Source of the DNA: Pseudobdellovibrionaceae bacterium
GTDB taxonomy: Bacteria; Bdellovibrionota; Bdellovibrionia; Bdellovibrionales; UBA1609
Direction: 5' to 3'
Assembly: GCA_947444305.1 (NCBI GenBank)
Contig: CANEZP010000022.1
Span: 1 to 41,581, forward strand
Length of the DNA stretch: 41,581 nucleotides
The notes under the pieces are model-generated. The model was not told where the DNA came from. It saw only the letters and a list, made by a program, of their open reading frames with translations, and did no database searches. Position 1 is the stretch's first letter, and the number at the start of each line of letters is the position of its first letter. A program made the translations under genes and the position numbers. Shown piece after piece: positions 41,326 to 41,581 of the stretch.

Positions 41326-41581
41326 GTGCGACTTACCCATGCGCTTCTTTTTCTTATCTTCGCCGCGCTCGGCCTCGTGCTTTTTTATCCGGCACTCGTG
41401 GGCGAGTTCATCATGGATGACTGGGGCTACATCACCCAGAATTCATGGGTGACCGCCGCCGATTCACCTTGGCATTTTTGGACAACCTTCGAACAAACCG
41501 ATTACTGGCCGCTGACGTACACTTTCTATTGGCTTTGCTTTAAGGTTTTTGGCGCGGAGCCGCTCGGCTACCACTTGGTCA
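41326..41581 (+). CDS. Start of a multi-span membrane protein (glycosyltransferase-like), partial
   Basis: An open frame begins at GTG 41326, right after an in-frame TAG at 41314, and runs off the end of the window (85 codons). It has a hydrophobic N-terminal segment (HALLFLIFAALGLVLFYPAL), then FIMDDWGYITQNSW, DYWPLTYTFYWLCFKVFG and EPLGYHLV. The DD-x-Y-I-x-x-N, Y-x-P-L-T and GYHL elements recall O-mannosyltransferase/TMTC-like membrane glycosyltransferases with TPR tails, where an acidic pair sits in the first loop. The resemblance is moderate; most of the gene lies beyond the window. A ribosome site (GAAG) is weak. Confidence 0.65.
   Translation, partial: MRLTHALLFLIFAALGLVLFYPALVGEFIMDDWGYITQNSWVTAADSPWHFWTTFEQTDYWPLTYTFYWLCFKVFGAEPLGYHLV

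Noticed and set aside
1-41581. tRNA or rRNA genes
   Set aside because: In reading the gaps I found no cloverleaf with a GGTTCRANTCC-like arm; small RNAs cannot be excluded without a covariance search.

Overview
The window looks like a chromosomal stretch from a diderm, LPS-bearing bacterium of the Bdellovibrionota/Oligoflexia type. Evidence for this: two regulators of the TIGR02147 kind (a family I associate with Bdellovibrio relatives and Fibrobacter), several small lipoproteins including one with an FQNC-type lipobox, LPS genes (lpxC, kdsA, lptF), an Omp85/TamB pair, and a REC-DUF4388-type protein of the sort found in former Deltaproteobacteria. Base composition is moderately GC-rich by eye. 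The species cannot be named from the sequence, and no predation-specific gene is evident.

Layout. 1-813: NSUN4/RsmB-like rRNA methyltransferase (+). 810-10273 (-): a TPR gene, efp, a second TPR gene, tamB and an Omp85 gene (tamA/bamA), the last three with 4-nt overlapping junctions. 10368-12464 (+): ruvC-ruvA-ruvB. 12465-14569: an AT-rich regulatory gap, a TIGR02147 regulator translationally coupled to a lipoprotein, and a small lipoprotein on the other strand. 14777-16892 (+): lpxC and alanine dehydrogenase, closed by a strong terminator. 17044-17260: seven-copy 31-bp tandem repeat. 17270-18762 (-): comEC split over two overlapping frames. 18763-19137: intergenic region with a DnaA-box-like dyad. 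19138-22268 (+): TPR protein, LysM protein and dprA, whose 3' end overlaps lptF by 219 bp. 22050-24108 (-): kdsA then lptF. 24217-27240: pseudo-receiver protein (+), large REC-DUF4388-J-like-TPR protein (-), thioredoxin (+). 27444-28145: IS200/RAYT-like transposase with a hairpin upstream and a perfect palindrome at its stop codon. 28139-33636 (-): mreC-mreD-mrdA-rodA elongasome operon without mreB, then an exported protein. 33745-36767 (+): PpiD-like isomerase, small exported protein, and a Fpg/Nei glycosylase lacking the zinc-finger cysteines. 36771-38245 (-): HEXXH lipoprotein and small secreted protein. 38385-39209 (+): second TIGR02147 regulator. 39386-41227 (+): secreted subtilisin fused through a membrane segment to a PilZ domain. 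41326-end (+): start of a multi-membrane-span protein.

Functional themes. Most genes build or remodel the envelope: outer-membrane protein insertion and lipid transport (Omp85, TamB), LPS (lpxC, kdsA, lptF), peptidoglycan elongation (mreCD-mrdA-rodA, LysM protein) and periplasmic folding (PpiD). A second theme is DNA processing: RuvABC, ComEC/DprA natural transformation, Fpg and a REP-type transposase. Genes are tightly packed, with 4-nt start/stop overlaps within operons and several tail-to-tail stop-codon overlaps between operons.

The most novel-looking item is the subtilisin-TM-PilZ fusion at the right end, whose predicted topology would let cytoplasmic c-di-GMP control a periplasmic or surface protease. 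The 31-bp repeat array beside the frame-split comEC, the palindrome-flanked transposase, and the repeated TTCAC motifs before the first TIGR02147 gene are the next best leads. Annotation is from reading the sequence and conceptual translation only; no database search was possible.
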